From Yersinia aleksiciae (lineage in GTDB: Bacteria > Pseudomonadota > Gammaproteobacteria > Enterobacterales > Enterobacteriaceae): a stretch of 64,000 nt of DNA. The notes beneath the pieces are model-generated. The model was not told where the DNA came from. It worked only from the letters and a program-made list of their open reading frames with translations, and searched no databases. Positions 53,138-61,422 of the stretch are shown here, piece after piece. The stretch is from NCBI RefSeq assembly GCF_001047675.1, contig NZ_CP011975.1:827179-891178 (forward strand), read 5' to 3'. Position 1 is the first letter of the stretch, and each line of letters begins with the position of its first letter. Both the position numbers and the translations under genes were made by a program.

Positions 53138-53452
53138 TAAACCTCCTTATTTAATTTCCTCCATATGTAATAACATAACTATAAAATAAATCAATAGAGT
53201 GATGGATTTTCACTTTCATTAACAACCAAAACCTCCAAAATAATAACTATAATTAAATTTAAAAATATCACTTAATAATAAAATCAAAAAAAACACAATA
53301 ACATTTATACGAATTATTTTCATTCCACATTTTCAAATTATTTTAAATTTATCACACTGAAATATTTAAATCAAATGGATCATATAAATTAATAAAGTTT
53401 TTAGAACATATGCCGATATTATTTATCTAATTAATTTTCTATAAAAATATTC
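53138..53452. other. Very AT-rich intergenic region
   Basis: It is almost entirely A and T with no gene, repeat or hairpin that I can support. It must contain promoters for the divergent genes on either side. Confidence 0.5.
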
Positions 53453-53956
53453 ATGCGAAACTCAAATCTGGAAACTACAATTTATGATGTATATTGGGAA
53501 GGCCCATACTCGTTAGATACGATAACTCAGGATAGAGGCAGATATATTGTAAAGGAATGGCATTGCCTCTATCAAATTTATGGTGATCATCCCACTTATG
53601 GCCGTGGTGTTTTGTTATATATTGGAAAAACGGAAAGAGACATAGTGAGAAGACTGTCAGAACACTACAGTCGTTTTTCTAATCAGTGCGATGAGGTCAA
53701 GGTTTTCCTTGCTTCATTTGGAGAATTTACTAGTTGGAAGGAAATGCGTGATGGAAACTATGATCCTGTCAGTAAGGATAATACCGAACTAAAAGCGATT
53801 GAATCTCTGTTAATCTATGCACATCAGCCAGCATACAATATAATGTTGTTATCCAGCAATCAGTTCGAAAATTTAAACTTCCGAATATTTAATACTGGAA
53901 GAAGGAAATCACTTATGCCCGAGATAAGCACTCATTTTTATCGTGATGACAGATAA
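53453..53956 (+). CDS. GIY-YIG-type nuclease domain protein
   Basis: This 167-aa protein consists of one GIY-YIG fold. The first strand pair is WHCLYQIYG and GVLLYIGKT (residues about 37-60), the helix ERDIVRRLSEH carries the conserved Arg, and the metal-binding Glu lies in AIESLLIYAHQPAYN (Glu117), with the terminal Asn of the family. The insertion between the strands is longer than in UvrC-like domains. The ribosome-binding site is poor. It is followed after 42 bases by a DUF2971 gene, and a defence role is inferred. Confidence 0.75.
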   Translation: MRNSNLETTIYDVYWEGPYSLDTITQDRGRYIVKEWHCLYQIYGDHPTYGRGVLLYIGKTERDIVRRLSEHYSRFSNQCDEVKVFLASFGEFTSWKEMRDGNYDPVSKDNTELKAIESLLIYAHQPAYNIMLLSSNQFENLNFRIFNTGRRKSLMPEISTHFYRDDR

Positions 53957-53998
53957 TAACAGGCATCTTTTTAACTGTTTTAACTAATGAGATGAAAT

Positions 53999-54979
53999 AT
54001 GGAAAACGACAAAATTTATCATTTCACAACATATGAAAACTTCGTAAAAATAATAAAATCAAGAAAGATTTTTATGTTTAATGCATTTAGTATGCAGGAT
54101 AAACAGGAGGTGATCGCAGGTCTTGAGATATCTATATCTGTTATTGACGAGATCATTAACTCAATAAAAAATAATGACATATTGATCGATTCATTTAACT
54201 GTGCTAGACATACTATCAATAAACATTTAGATAAGATGAAAGCAGAAGATACATCTCTGCAGGACATTTTCTATTTTTATATATTATCTCTCTGCAACAA
54301 CATTCATAACAACTACCTATGGGAGAACTATGCATCTGGAAATACTGGTGTCGCGATAGAGTTTAGCCGCAGTGAAATAGAAGGAAATATCTCACCGTAT
54401 GAGGATACCAAAGGTGCTGTTAATTTTGGAAACCGAGAACAATTTATACGACATCTTCCGGGGTTCATTAACAATGAACCATTACGCCAAATTCATTATA
54501 AATCCGAAGATTATAGAGACAGATTAAGGTCAGAACTTCAACGGTTCAGGGATGAAAATTTTAAAGATAAAAATTGTTCTGTTTGGATGCAACTTATAAC
54601 ATTTAATCTTTCATCAAGTTATAAACTTACGTCTGAGGCGGATTACTCAAAAGAAGAAGAGACACGATTCTTGTTTAGCTTGTCTCATACAGGTGCACCT
54701 TACGACTTAGTATCTTATTTCAATAAATATCTCTATAACATAGATAATTTAGCTGTAAATGGTAGGAGATATATTCCTCTCCATCTAAACCCATTGATAA
54801 ACGAAACTGCACCACTTACCTTTACGAAGCAAGATGAAGTTATCATGTCTGGACACTATCCTTTTGCATATATTATGCGGATTATATTAGGCAAAGAGAA
54901 TACAATATTGCCAGAAGATATTAATGTATTTTTGAATCAAAATGGCTTCAATAACATTGAAGTCACAAAAATGGCTTAG
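53999..54979 (+). CDS. DUF2971 protein
   Basis: This 326-aa protein has the DUF2971 pattern: an N-terminal YHFTTYENFVKIIKSRKIFMFNAFSMQDKQE and a central LCNNIHNNYLWENYASGNTGVAIEFS. The function of the family is unknown, but it recurs in defence and mobile contexts. It lies between the GIY-YIG gene and a small membrane peptide on the same strand. Confidence 0.8.
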   Translation: MENDKIYHFTTYENFVKIIKSRKIFMFNAFSMQDKQEVIAGLEISISVIDEIINSIKNNDILIDSFNCARHTINKHLDKMKAEDTSLQDIFYFYILSLCNNIHNNYLWENYASGNTGVAIEFSRSEIEGNISPYEDTKGAVNFGNREQFIRHLPGFINNEPLRQIHYKSEDYRDRLRSELQRFRDENFKDKNCSVWMQLITFNLSSSYKLTSEADYSKEEETRFLFSLSHTGAPYDLVSYFNKYLYNIDNLAVNGRRYIPLHLNPLINETAPLTFTKQDEVIMSGHYPFAYIMRIILGKENTILPEDINVFLNQNGFNNIEVTKMA

Positions 54980-55017
54980 TTGCAAGCACACAAGATATTA
55001 ATATGAGGTGAAGTAAT

Positions 55018-55182
55018 ATGCTTTTAGTAAACATAAACAACACTTACCTCCCTCTAGTAGTTAGCTTATTGAGCAACATTTCTATATGCATGATTACTTT
55101 TTTACTCAAAGAACACTATATTATAAATAATAAAATTGATATTTTAAATGATGATTTTATACTAATGACTATTAAGGGCTAA
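55018..55182 (+). CDS. 54-aa single-pass membrane peptide
   Basis: The ATG at 55018 is preceded by GAGGTGAAGTAAT, a good ribosome-binding site, and the frame runs 54 codons to TAA at 55180. A hydrophobic core LPLVVSLLSNISICMITFLL spans residues about 11-30, followed by a charged tail (KEHYIINNKIDILNDD). The next gene begins 2 bases after the stop, so the two are translated together. No family is recognised. A membrane effector or anchor for the next gene is possible. Confidence 0.6.
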   Translation: MLLVNINNTYLPLVVSLLSNISICMITFLLKEHYIINNKIDILNDDFILMTIKG

Positions 55183-55184
55183 AA

Positions 55185-55871
55185 ATGAGTTACGAAAGAC
55201 TAAATATCTCTATTGATGAATACAATGAATTAAAGACAAAACTACGTACTAAATTTATACAAATTGCTGGTATTTTTACAAGGGAAAATTACAGACAAGA
55301 GGATGATTTTTTCGCTGCATTTTGTGCCGCATTATCGTTAACAACAATATCATTTGGTGATGGATACTATTTACGTTTTGAGACATCAAAAACAGCGCAT
55401 AAGGGAAAAAATTCTCCTGAGCACAGATTTGGATGCGATTTTGGAATTAAGATAGAATGGGTTTCTACATCCGGTGATAACCTTCAAAAAGGTATCATCG
55501 GTCAAGCAAAAAATAACAGATTAAAAAACGCTGATAGTAAAGATCTCTCAGTACAATGTGCTAAAATGGCGATAGTTACTGGAAATTATATCGTAATTTT
55601 AAGAGATGACAGCCATCATATTCCTGTAGTACACATAGGTGATCGTGAAAATAAATATTTCCATGAAAACAGTATAATTTTCGATGATTATCTTATAGAT
55701 CATGTTATGGCTTGTTTACATGGAGAAATTAATACAGGTGACATCAATACGATGTTGAAAAGTGGTCTTGATGAGTTCAATAGGTTTATTATCGAGATAG
55801 AAACAAACTTACCTAAGCCAAAAATAACGCTAAAACCTAAGCGTCAGAATAAACCTAAAAATAGGCCTTAA
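55185..55871 (+). CDS. Putative PD-(D/E)XK-like nuclease
   Basis: The 228-aa protein contains HRFGCDFGIKIEW (Asp85) followed at the right distance by GIIGQAKNN (Gln107-x-Lys109), with acidic residues (Glu39-Asp41) in the preceding helix. This fits the Asp...(E/Q)xK core of restriction-type nucleases. The C-terminus is a basic Lys/Pro tail. It is coupled to the small membrane peptide upstream. The family is not recognised and the nuclease call rests on the motif only. Confidence 0.5.
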   Translation: MSYERLNISIDEYNELKTKLRTKFIQIAGIFTRENYRQEDDFFAAFCAALSLTTISFGDGYYLRFETSKTAHKGKNSPEHRFGCDFGIKIEWVSTSGDNLQKGIIGQAKNNRLKNADSKDLSVQCAKMAIVTGNYIVILRDDSHHIPVVHIGDRENKYFHENSIIFDDYLIDHVMACLHGEINTGDINTMLKSGLDEFNRFIIEIETNLPKPKITLKPKRQNKPKNRP

Positions 55872-55884
55872 AGCATAGAATATG

Positions 55885-55909
55885 CATGGCAACATCAACC
55901 GTTGCCATG
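55885..55909. other. Perfect hairpin at a convergent junction
   Basis: CATGGCAAC pairs with GTTGCCATG around a 7-base loop, between the stops of the 55185 and 55915 genes. There is no long T-run. It is a probable transcript end for both strands. Confidence 0.55.
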
Positions 55910-55914
55910 TTCAA

Positions 55915-56667
55915 TTATCGTGCATTTGACTCGAATAGCCCCCACGAAATCCTATCATTCTTAGTCAGAAGGTTTTCCTTTTCTAAATAAGCCTTCAATA
56001 TATCGAATCCATCCTCACCATCAGAACGGAAATAAAAATCCCACCTCGGATATTTAACTCTTAACTTGAAATATTCAGGCTTGACTAAATTTCCATCGAA
56101 AAACAAACGAATGATATCAAATGTGTCACGGTCTTTAAGATCAAGAACGTCTCCATTTTCATCATATAATGCATTGATATCTTTAAGCTCTTTAAGTTTG
56201 AATAGCTCTCTCAAATAAACGAAAGGTACATTATGAGATAAGCGAACAAGATCACCCTCTGTAAACATAATACCCTCTTTGAGCATTTTTATGACTATCG
56301 GATTAGACATTAGGTTGTAAGTCAAAAAATGCAAATTGCTTGAAAAGCCGCTCACCGAAAATGCCACATTTTTTCTATAATCAAAGAAGTTTATTCCATA
56401 CCAGACAGGGGCTAGAAAGCTATTCCCACACACATAATCAAACGTTGTCTTTGAGAACCTTCTTTCAAATTTATCGATAACATCATTCCTGCTGAGTTTC
56501 ATGTATTTCCTTTGAGGTGATATTTTTATGCTTGGAGAAATATTTTTCATTTCCTTAATAAAATCATCTTGTCTCAAGACAAGGTTAAAGTCATTATTGG
56601 TATAGTGCCTAAAACTTACAACTGTGCCATCTTTAAGGCGTGCTGCTGTTGTTATCAACCCTCCCAT
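55915..56667 (-). CDS. Hypothetical protein on the island
   Basis: This 250-aa soluble protein of unknown family contains VSFRHYTNNDF near the N-terminus, FLAPVWYGINFFDYRKN in the middle and an acidic second half. A good GAGAGGG ribosome-binding site precedes the ATG. It is the only minus-strand gene between the nuclease cluster and the relaxase. No function is offered. Confidence 0.65.
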   Translation of the reverse strand: MGGLITTAARLKDGTVVSFRHYTNNDFNLVLRQDDFIKEMKNISPSIKISPQRKYMKLSRNDVIDKFERRFSKTTFDYVCGNSFLAPVWYGINFFDYRKNVAFSVSGFSSNLHFLTYNLMSNPIVIKMLKEGIMFTEGDLVRLSHNVPFVYLRELFKLKELKDINALYDENGDVLDLKDRDTFDIIRLFFDGNLVKPEYFKLRVKYPRWDFYFRSDGEDGFDILKAYLEKENLLTKNDRISWGLFESNAR

Positions 56668-57059
56668 TCTGAACCCTCTCTTGTTAATTAATAATTGTTA
56701 TATATTACTTACTCAACTTATTATTCATTGTCAAAAAAAACACAAAAAAATGGTAAGGTAAAATAAAAACCAACAACACAACATGATAGTAATCACTAAC
56801 TATTTTATCTAATACTCTCTGCGTTACTTATTTTTGTCTATTAGTGTTTTTCATTTCACATGTTGAATTTTAATCCGAATTTCCATAGTTAACCTGTGAA
56901 CTGTGCAACAAGGAAAATCACCTATAAACTCGCCTATTTTTTGTTTTAGAGTTTTCCCGCATTACGGCGGGATAAATTAACACCTCCCTTGTCCTTCGGA
57001 CGCTATCTAAACCCCATCTATGTAATATCGCGGAATACTTCGCCCTTTAATCTATATTG

Positions 57060-57085
57060 CGCCGCTTAATTCGGCGTTTTGTTTT
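57060..57085 (+). terminator. Intrinsic terminator ahead of the relaxase region
   Basis: CGCCG pairs with CGGCG over 7 bases and is followed by TTTTGTTTT. It insulates the relaxase operon from upstream transcription. Confidence 0.65.
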
Positions 57086-57156
57086 CTATTTATTTACAGC
57101 CTTTCATATTAGTTGTATTAATTAATAAGGAGAGCTTTTACATTGTTATCAAAACA

Positions 57157-57189
57157 ATGCCCACTTATACACTCACTTCGTGAGCGTGT
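57157..57189 (-). other. Candidate origin of transfer (oriT)
   Basis: On the minus strand ACACGCTCAC-GAA-GTGAGTGT forms a hairpin with a GAA loop, followed directly by ATAAGTGGGCAT. The RSF1010 (MobQ) oriT has the same plan: a hairpin with a GAA loop, then TAAATGCG ahead of the nick. The site lies about 110 bases upstream of a MobQ-type relaxase gene. The nick position is not proven. Confidence 0.55.
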
Positions 57190-57301
57190 GGGGTCTACCG
57201 ACGGTTGCCTGCCGCAGGCTAAAAGAAAAACCAAGGTCAACACAAAAGTTTTTCTTACGAAAAACTAACAGCAGCATGGTTATATTTGAGGTGTGTATTT
57301 T

Positions 57302-58696
57302 ATGGCTATTTTTCATCTGGAGTTTAAAATTGTGAAACGCTCAGAAGGTATGTCTTCCTGCAGGAAGGCTGCTTACCATGCGCGTTGCAGAATAACAGAT
57401 GATCGCACTGGCAATACCTATGATTTCAGCCATCGTTCTGATTTATTTCATCATCAGATATTAGCCCCTGACTCTGTTCCTTCTCATATTATTGAAAGCT
57501 CAACAGCCTTATGGAATGAAGTTGAAAGGGTTGAGCGTCAGAAGGACGGTCAAACAGCCCGTTATTTTGATGTTGCTATTCCCTGTGAGCTAAACAATGA
57601 AGATAAAATAAAACTGGTGTTGAAATACTGCCAAAATAATTTTGTCGATAAGGGAATGATTGCCGATATCGCTTTCCACGATCTGGACAGTAATAATCCC
57701 CATGCACATGTGATGTTGACGTTAAAGCCAATTACGGCTAAAGGCTTTGGCAAAAAGGATAGAAGCTGGAATGAGAAGAAAAACGTGATCCTATGGCGTG
57801 AAGCGTGGTCTACCCTCACCAATGGTTATCTTGAAGCCGCTGGTACTGAAGAACGTATTGATCAACGTTCTATTGATGCTCAACACAATGAAGCCTTGGA
57901 AAATGCCGCTATTACATTGAATGTTGAAGACAAGGCGTTATGGCTTGCCAAAGCAACGTTAACCAGTCGTCCCCCGATGCAGCGTATTCACCGTGCTAAG
58001 TGGAACAGCAAGAGTGTTCAGGAAAACCGTGCTGCTGAACAGGCTGTTCGTGATGAGATGAAACAGGAAGCTCAGGTTACCTACCGAACCTTTAAAGATC
58101 TGGACCAACAGATCATTGTTGACCTCAGAAGCTTCACCGTGTCCGAGTTGCCTGAGCCTGTTGAAATCGTATTGCCTGAAACGGGTTCGCAGTCATCATC
58201 AGAAGACCAACAGCCAGTTCTGGTTGCCCCAGTACCTCATGCCCGCACTAAATTGAGAAACCCATCCTCAGCAAAAACCAGAGCTGGTAAACGCGTTCCT
58301 GTTAAGTCCAAGAAGAAAAAAAATGAACCTCGTCAGGATGGTATCTTCAAGCGTTTTACTCTCTTGGTGGTGGATTTCTTCAAAGAGAAATTTATCTGGG
58401 CCAAGAAGAAGCCTGTTGCTCCTGATGTTGAGCACGATAAGCGCATTGCTGAAAACTATGTCTTTGATGAGGTGCTGGGTATCTATGTTCCCCGTGCTGA
58501 GTTTGAGAAACGAGCAAGGTTTAACAGTGATGACTATCTACCGACGAAGGAGGAAATCAATCGTTTTCCAAGTCGCTACAAGCAGGAAAAACAAGATATT
58601 GATAACCGCATGAAACTCACACCATCCATGCAATCAAAGCAAACCGGAAAGAGCAATGTTTCAAGACTACGACCTCCGGGTTATAGGAATATATAA
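57302..58696 (+). CDS. mobA: MobA/MobL-family (MobQ) relaxase
   Basis: This 464-aa protein has an N-terminal HUH relaxase domain. The early SSCRKAAYHARCRI contains a candidate catalytic Tyr, and the metal-binding His triad lies in HDLDSNNPHAHVML (about residues 126-136). After about residue 230 the protein is charged and Lys/Pro-rich, with a hydrophobic patch near 340, and no primase domain is evident. It would nick oriT and pilot DNA using a helper conjugation system. The ATG at 57302 follows GAGGTG. Confidence 0.88.
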   Translation: MAIFHLEFKIVKRSEGMSSCRKAAYHARCRITDDRTGNTYDFSHRSDLFHHQILAPDSVPSHIIESSTALWNEVERVERQKDGQTARYFDVAIPCELNNEDKIKLVLKYCQNNFVDKGMIADIAFHDLDSNNPHAHVMLTLKPITAKGFGKKDRSWNEKKNVILWREAWSTLTNGYLEAAGTEERIDQRSIDAQHNEALENAAITLNVEDKALWLAKATLTSRPPMQRIHRAKWNSKSVQENRAAEQAVRDEMKQEAQVTYRTFKDLDQQIIVDLRSFTVSELPEPVEIVLPETGSQSSSEDQQPVLVAPVPHARTKLRNPSSAKTRAGKRVPVKSKKKKNEPRQDGIFKRFTLLVVDFFKEKFIWAKKKPVAPDVEHDKRIAENYVFDEVLGIYVPRAEFEKRARFNSDDYLPTKEEINRFPSRYKQEKQDIDNRMKLTPSMQSKQTGKSNVSRLRPPGYRNI

Positions 58697-58785
58697 CGAT
58701 CGTAGACAATACAATATTCTTTTTAATTCATTGGCAATAATGTATCATTAATAATGAATTATACCTTACAACTAAGGATCATATT

Positions 58786-59265
58786 TTGTTAACCATTAAC
58801 GAAATAAAAAAAGAAGCAATTAGGTTTCGGGAGTTGATCGAAAAATGTGATAAAGATAACACCTGTCTTGTTATCGATTCTTTTCCAGTTATGAGTTGCA
58901 AATTATCCTCAATGCTTCTTTCCTATCATTTTCTGACATTATGGCCTGAACTTGAGTTAAGAGGAGTAAGTGCTACGACTGGGAAAAATAGCCAAATAAG
59001 CCACTATTGGCTAGAGATTAATAACATTGTAATTGATATAACAGGGGATCAATATAACCTTATTGATGACATAGAGCTAAACAAAAAGATTATACAAAGC
59101 AGACCATTCCCTGCCGTACATGTATCACATATCAAAGAAAGCTATCTCTATAAATTATTTAAAATTAGAGAAAAAGAGTGTTTAGTGTGCGGATTTCCTT
59201 CAATTAGAGAGTGCTTTATAGAAGAAATGGAACGTGGGTATGGTCAATTATTGAATAAAAAATAA
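58786..59265 (+). CDS. Hypothetical protein with a Cys-His-Asp pattern
   Basis: This 159-aa protein starts at TTG. The arrangement SFPVMSCKLSSMLL (Cys38), SHYWLEINN (His73) and IDITGDQYN (Asp84, Gln89) resembles the catalytic order of transglutaminase/papain-like proteases. The family is not recognised. It may instead be an immunity or processing protein. It lies between the relaxase and a small membrane protein on the same strand. Confidence 0.6.
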   Translation: MLTINEIKKEAIRFRELIEKCDKDNTCLVIDSFPVMSCKLSSMLLSYHFLTLWPELELRGVSATTGKNSQISHYWLEINNIVIDITGDQYNLIDDIELNKKIIQSRPFPAVHVSHIKESYLYKLFKIREKECLVCGFPSIRECFIEEMERGYGQLLNKK

Positions 59266-59340
59266 AGTTAATGGGTTCAAAAATGTCACTTTACCTTGGT
59301 GTATATATTGTTCATAGTAATTTACAGATAGGAGTATACA

Positions 59341-59907
59341 ATGACAATGGAAATACTTACAGCAATCCTTGTAGGAATTACAGGGATTTATGCATATTTA
59401 ACATACAAAATGTCTAAAATGAACGAACGCTCAGTTCAGATAATGAATGAACAAACAGAGGCAATATTTCGCCCTTATTTAATCATTCAACCAGTTGTAA
59501 GACCTCATACTCAATTTCTATATTTAAAAATTTTTAATAGTGGTAAAACCCCAGCCTTAAATGTAAAGATGGAATTAGACAGGGATTTTCATCAGTTCGA
59601 TGAACCTAGTGAAAACTTAAAAAACTCAAGTGTATTTACATCAACATTTGATAGTTTCGCACCTAATCAAGAGTTATTCTTTGCTCTTGGTCAAGGCTGG
59701 ATAATTTTTGGTGAATCACATAATAAATTACCGCAGCAATTTATGATAACTGCAACTTATAGCTATATGGACAAAGAGGTGGTTGAAAGAAACCATATAG
59801 ATCTAAGACCTTTTTCACGAAGCGAAGGTGAGAGAAACCCCATTGTTGAAGAACTTGAAAAAATAAGAAAAGCCCAAGAAATATTAGTGAAAAAATCCAA
59901 CAAATAG
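59341..59907 (+). CDS. Hypothetical single-pass membrane protein
   Basis: This 188-aa protein has an N-terminal membrane helix (ILTAILVGITGIYAYLTY), a short helix (KMNERSVQIMNEQTEAIF) and a beta-rich cytoplasmic or periplasmic domain (YLIIQPVV...YLKIFNSGKTPALNV). This layout recurs in many hypothetical proteins of mobile elements. AGGAG lies 6 bases upstream of the ATG. Its function is unknown. Confidence 0.7.
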   Translation: MTMEILTAILVGITGIYAYLTYKMSKMNERSVQIMNEQTEAIFRPYLIIQPVVRPHTQFLYLKIFNSGKTPALNVKMELDRDFHQFDEPSENLKNSSVFTSTFDSFAPNQELFFALGQGWIIFGESHNKLPQQFMITATYSYMDKEVVERNHIDLRPFSRSEGERNPIVEELEKIRKAQEILVKKSNK

Positions 59908-60000
59908 ATAGATTGAAATACTAAACTGCAGTAGTTATTTAAAACTAAATTTTGTATTATCTTAAAAAACCATTTTTCATATTAAAATGATGCTATGAAG

Positions 60001-60026
60001 ATGAGGAACGAATAGTCGCTCCTCAT
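60001..60026. other. Hairpin downstream of the lipoprotein genes
   Basis: ATGAGGA pairs with TCCTCAT. It lies just after the stop of the 60036 gene and probably ends that transcript, though the T-run is weak. Confidence 0.5.
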
Positions 60027-60035
60027 TTCTTATTA

Positions 60036-60323
60036 TCAATTCCTCTTAAACTTCACGCCCTGATATATGATGCCGTCTTTAACTTTCTCGATTTTAAAAG
60101 TCCAAGCACCGAGATCTTTATTTTGTGTTTTGGCAACATAGACAGGCTGCTGACTTTCATCCCAGCTTTTCACGGTGAATACTCCGTCTTTGAACTTGAT
60201 CACGTCTTTCTGAATATCAAGCCTCACGCCATATTGAGGACTTTCATAACTGCCATAGATACCATTATCACCGCAACCGGATAACAGAGCCGCAAGACCA
60301 ACAACTAATAAAAAATTACGCAT
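60036..60323 (-). CDS. Small lipoprotein
   Basis: This 95-aa protein has a short signal sequence and lipobox LLSGC (Cys17), followed by a beta-rich domain (YGVRLDIQKDVIKFKDGVFTVKSW). It follows the 60339 lipoprotein gene by 15 bases and forms a two-gene operon with it. Plasmids often carry such lipoproteins for entry exclusion or envelope functions, but no specific role can be assigned. Confidence 0.75.
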   Translation of the reverse strand: MRNFLLVVGLAALLSGCGDNGIYGSYESPQYGVRLDIQKDVIKFKDGVFTVKSWDESQQPVYVAKTQNKDLGAWTFKIEKVKDGIIYQGVKFKRN

Positions 60324-60338
60324 AGATTTAACCCTTAA

Positions 60339-60920
60339 TTAATGACTGATAGTGCCGTTGCTCAATACAACCAGACGAACCGGCATATCAGCATTGTTTA
60401 CCGTAGTGAAACCACGAACTTCGAAATTGTTGATAGTCCCGGTAATGCTGACCTTCTGGCCTTTCCTGTAAGTAAGAACAGCATCATCAAGGCCAGAGTA
60501 GTAATTGATCCACACCATACCGCCGCAATAGCTGGTATCTGATGTTTTGAAGAGCAGGTAATAGTTGGCATGAGCGGCTTTTGGCATACCATTGAGCATA
60601 TCGCTGGCACTCCTGCCTTTAGTAACTTCAAGAACAGTGGCATTAGCAATTGAGATCCGTTTACCCGTCCAGTTCTTTTCTGCTGCCATGCCATTTTCTT
60701 CATAGTCCTTACAGACAGGACCAAGGCCAGCAACTGAGGATGCCGGGCCGGTATCTTGTTTTGCTGTGGAAAGACCTAATGCGTTATCTACTGTTCCGTT
60801 CAATGAGGATAACGAGGTATTAATCGCCCCATTGACCTTATTCACGCCTTCATTAAGTTGCTGGCACCCTGATAAAGCTATAACCGTCAGTGCCAGCGAT
60901 AGCGCAATGCTTTTACTCAT
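60339..60920 (-). CDS. Lipoprotein with OB-fold-like C-terminal domain
   Basis: The 193-aa protein has signal sequence MSKSIALSLALTVIALSGC with the lipidated Cys at residue 19. A heptad-like stretch follows, then a domain with GKRISIANATVLEV and YRKGQKVSITGTINNFEV, typical of OB-fold "tRNA_anti-like" proteins. Two Cys may form a disulfide. The ATG at 60920 follows GAGGG. It is the first gene of the lipoprotein pair. Confidence 0.7.
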   Translation of the reverse strand: MSKSIALSLALTVIALSGCQQLNEGVNKVNGAINTSLSSLNGTVDNALGLSTAKQDTGPASSVAGLGPVCKDYEENGMAAEKNWTGKRISIANATVLEVTKGRSASDMLNGMPKAAHANYYLLFKTSDTSYCGGMVWINYYSGLDDAVLTYRKGQKVSITGTINNFEVRGFTTVNNADMPVRLVVLSNGTISH

Positions 60921-61067
60921 ACACACCCTCGAAAGAAGTCAGTTTGAGAGGATAAAGGCCGTTCCGGCACCAATAAGATGGCTCTATACGAGGCATCGAT
61001 TGATACGAAGGAACAAACCAACTTTTCAACCAATTGATAGGATTAAATTATTTTTGTTTTTCGTCAT

Positions 61068-61219
61068 ATCGTTTGTAACGATCAAAATCAAACTTATGAT
61101 AGTTTTTACCTATCATATATAAATTATCGATCGTTATTATCAATTAAAAACCCGATCGATTAGAGTTTATCAATCGTTAAAAACTATCAATATTGATTTA
61201 TAGATCGTTTTAACCGATC
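61068..61219. repeat. Cluster of ATCGTT/AACGAT inverted repeats
   Basis: The cluster holds ATCGTT-TGT-AACGAT (61068-61082), TATGATAG / CTATCATA (61095-61117), the palindrome TCAATATTGA (61187-61196) and GATCG / CGATC (61203-61219). Further ATCGATCGTT and CGATCGAT copies lie between. Such dense symmetry suggests multiple operators of one regulator or a partition/origin site. Confidence 0.65.
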
Positions 61220-61399
61220 ATTTTCTTGCTATATTGAAAGTGGATGAGTAGAGTGAGCTGAAACTCAGAGAGCGATTTAATGGCTATTTGAGTAAAACAG
61301 ATGAAAAAGTCATCTGATAATATGTAGTTATTCATACAATATCAGGGAAAGTTTTAACAACTTAAAGATCATGATTTATATAATGACTTAATAACAAGA

Positions 61400-61422
61400 A
61401 AGGCCAGCATTAGACTGGCCTT
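61400..61422. other. Strong hairpin in the non-coding region
   Basis: AAGGCCAG pairs with CTGGCCTT across CATTAGA. It may terminate a small transcript entering the origin-like region. No transcript start was identified. Confidence 0.5.

Larger units (their letters stand above)
56668..57301. other. Intergenic region upstream of the relaxase gene
   Basis: It holds a GC hairpin CCCGC / GCGGG at 56956-56971, an intrinsic terminator at 57060-57085 and the oriT-like hairpin at 57157-57189. No gene is seen. The high local structure compared with the flat AT-rich surroundings fits a transfer-origin region. Confidence 0.6.
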
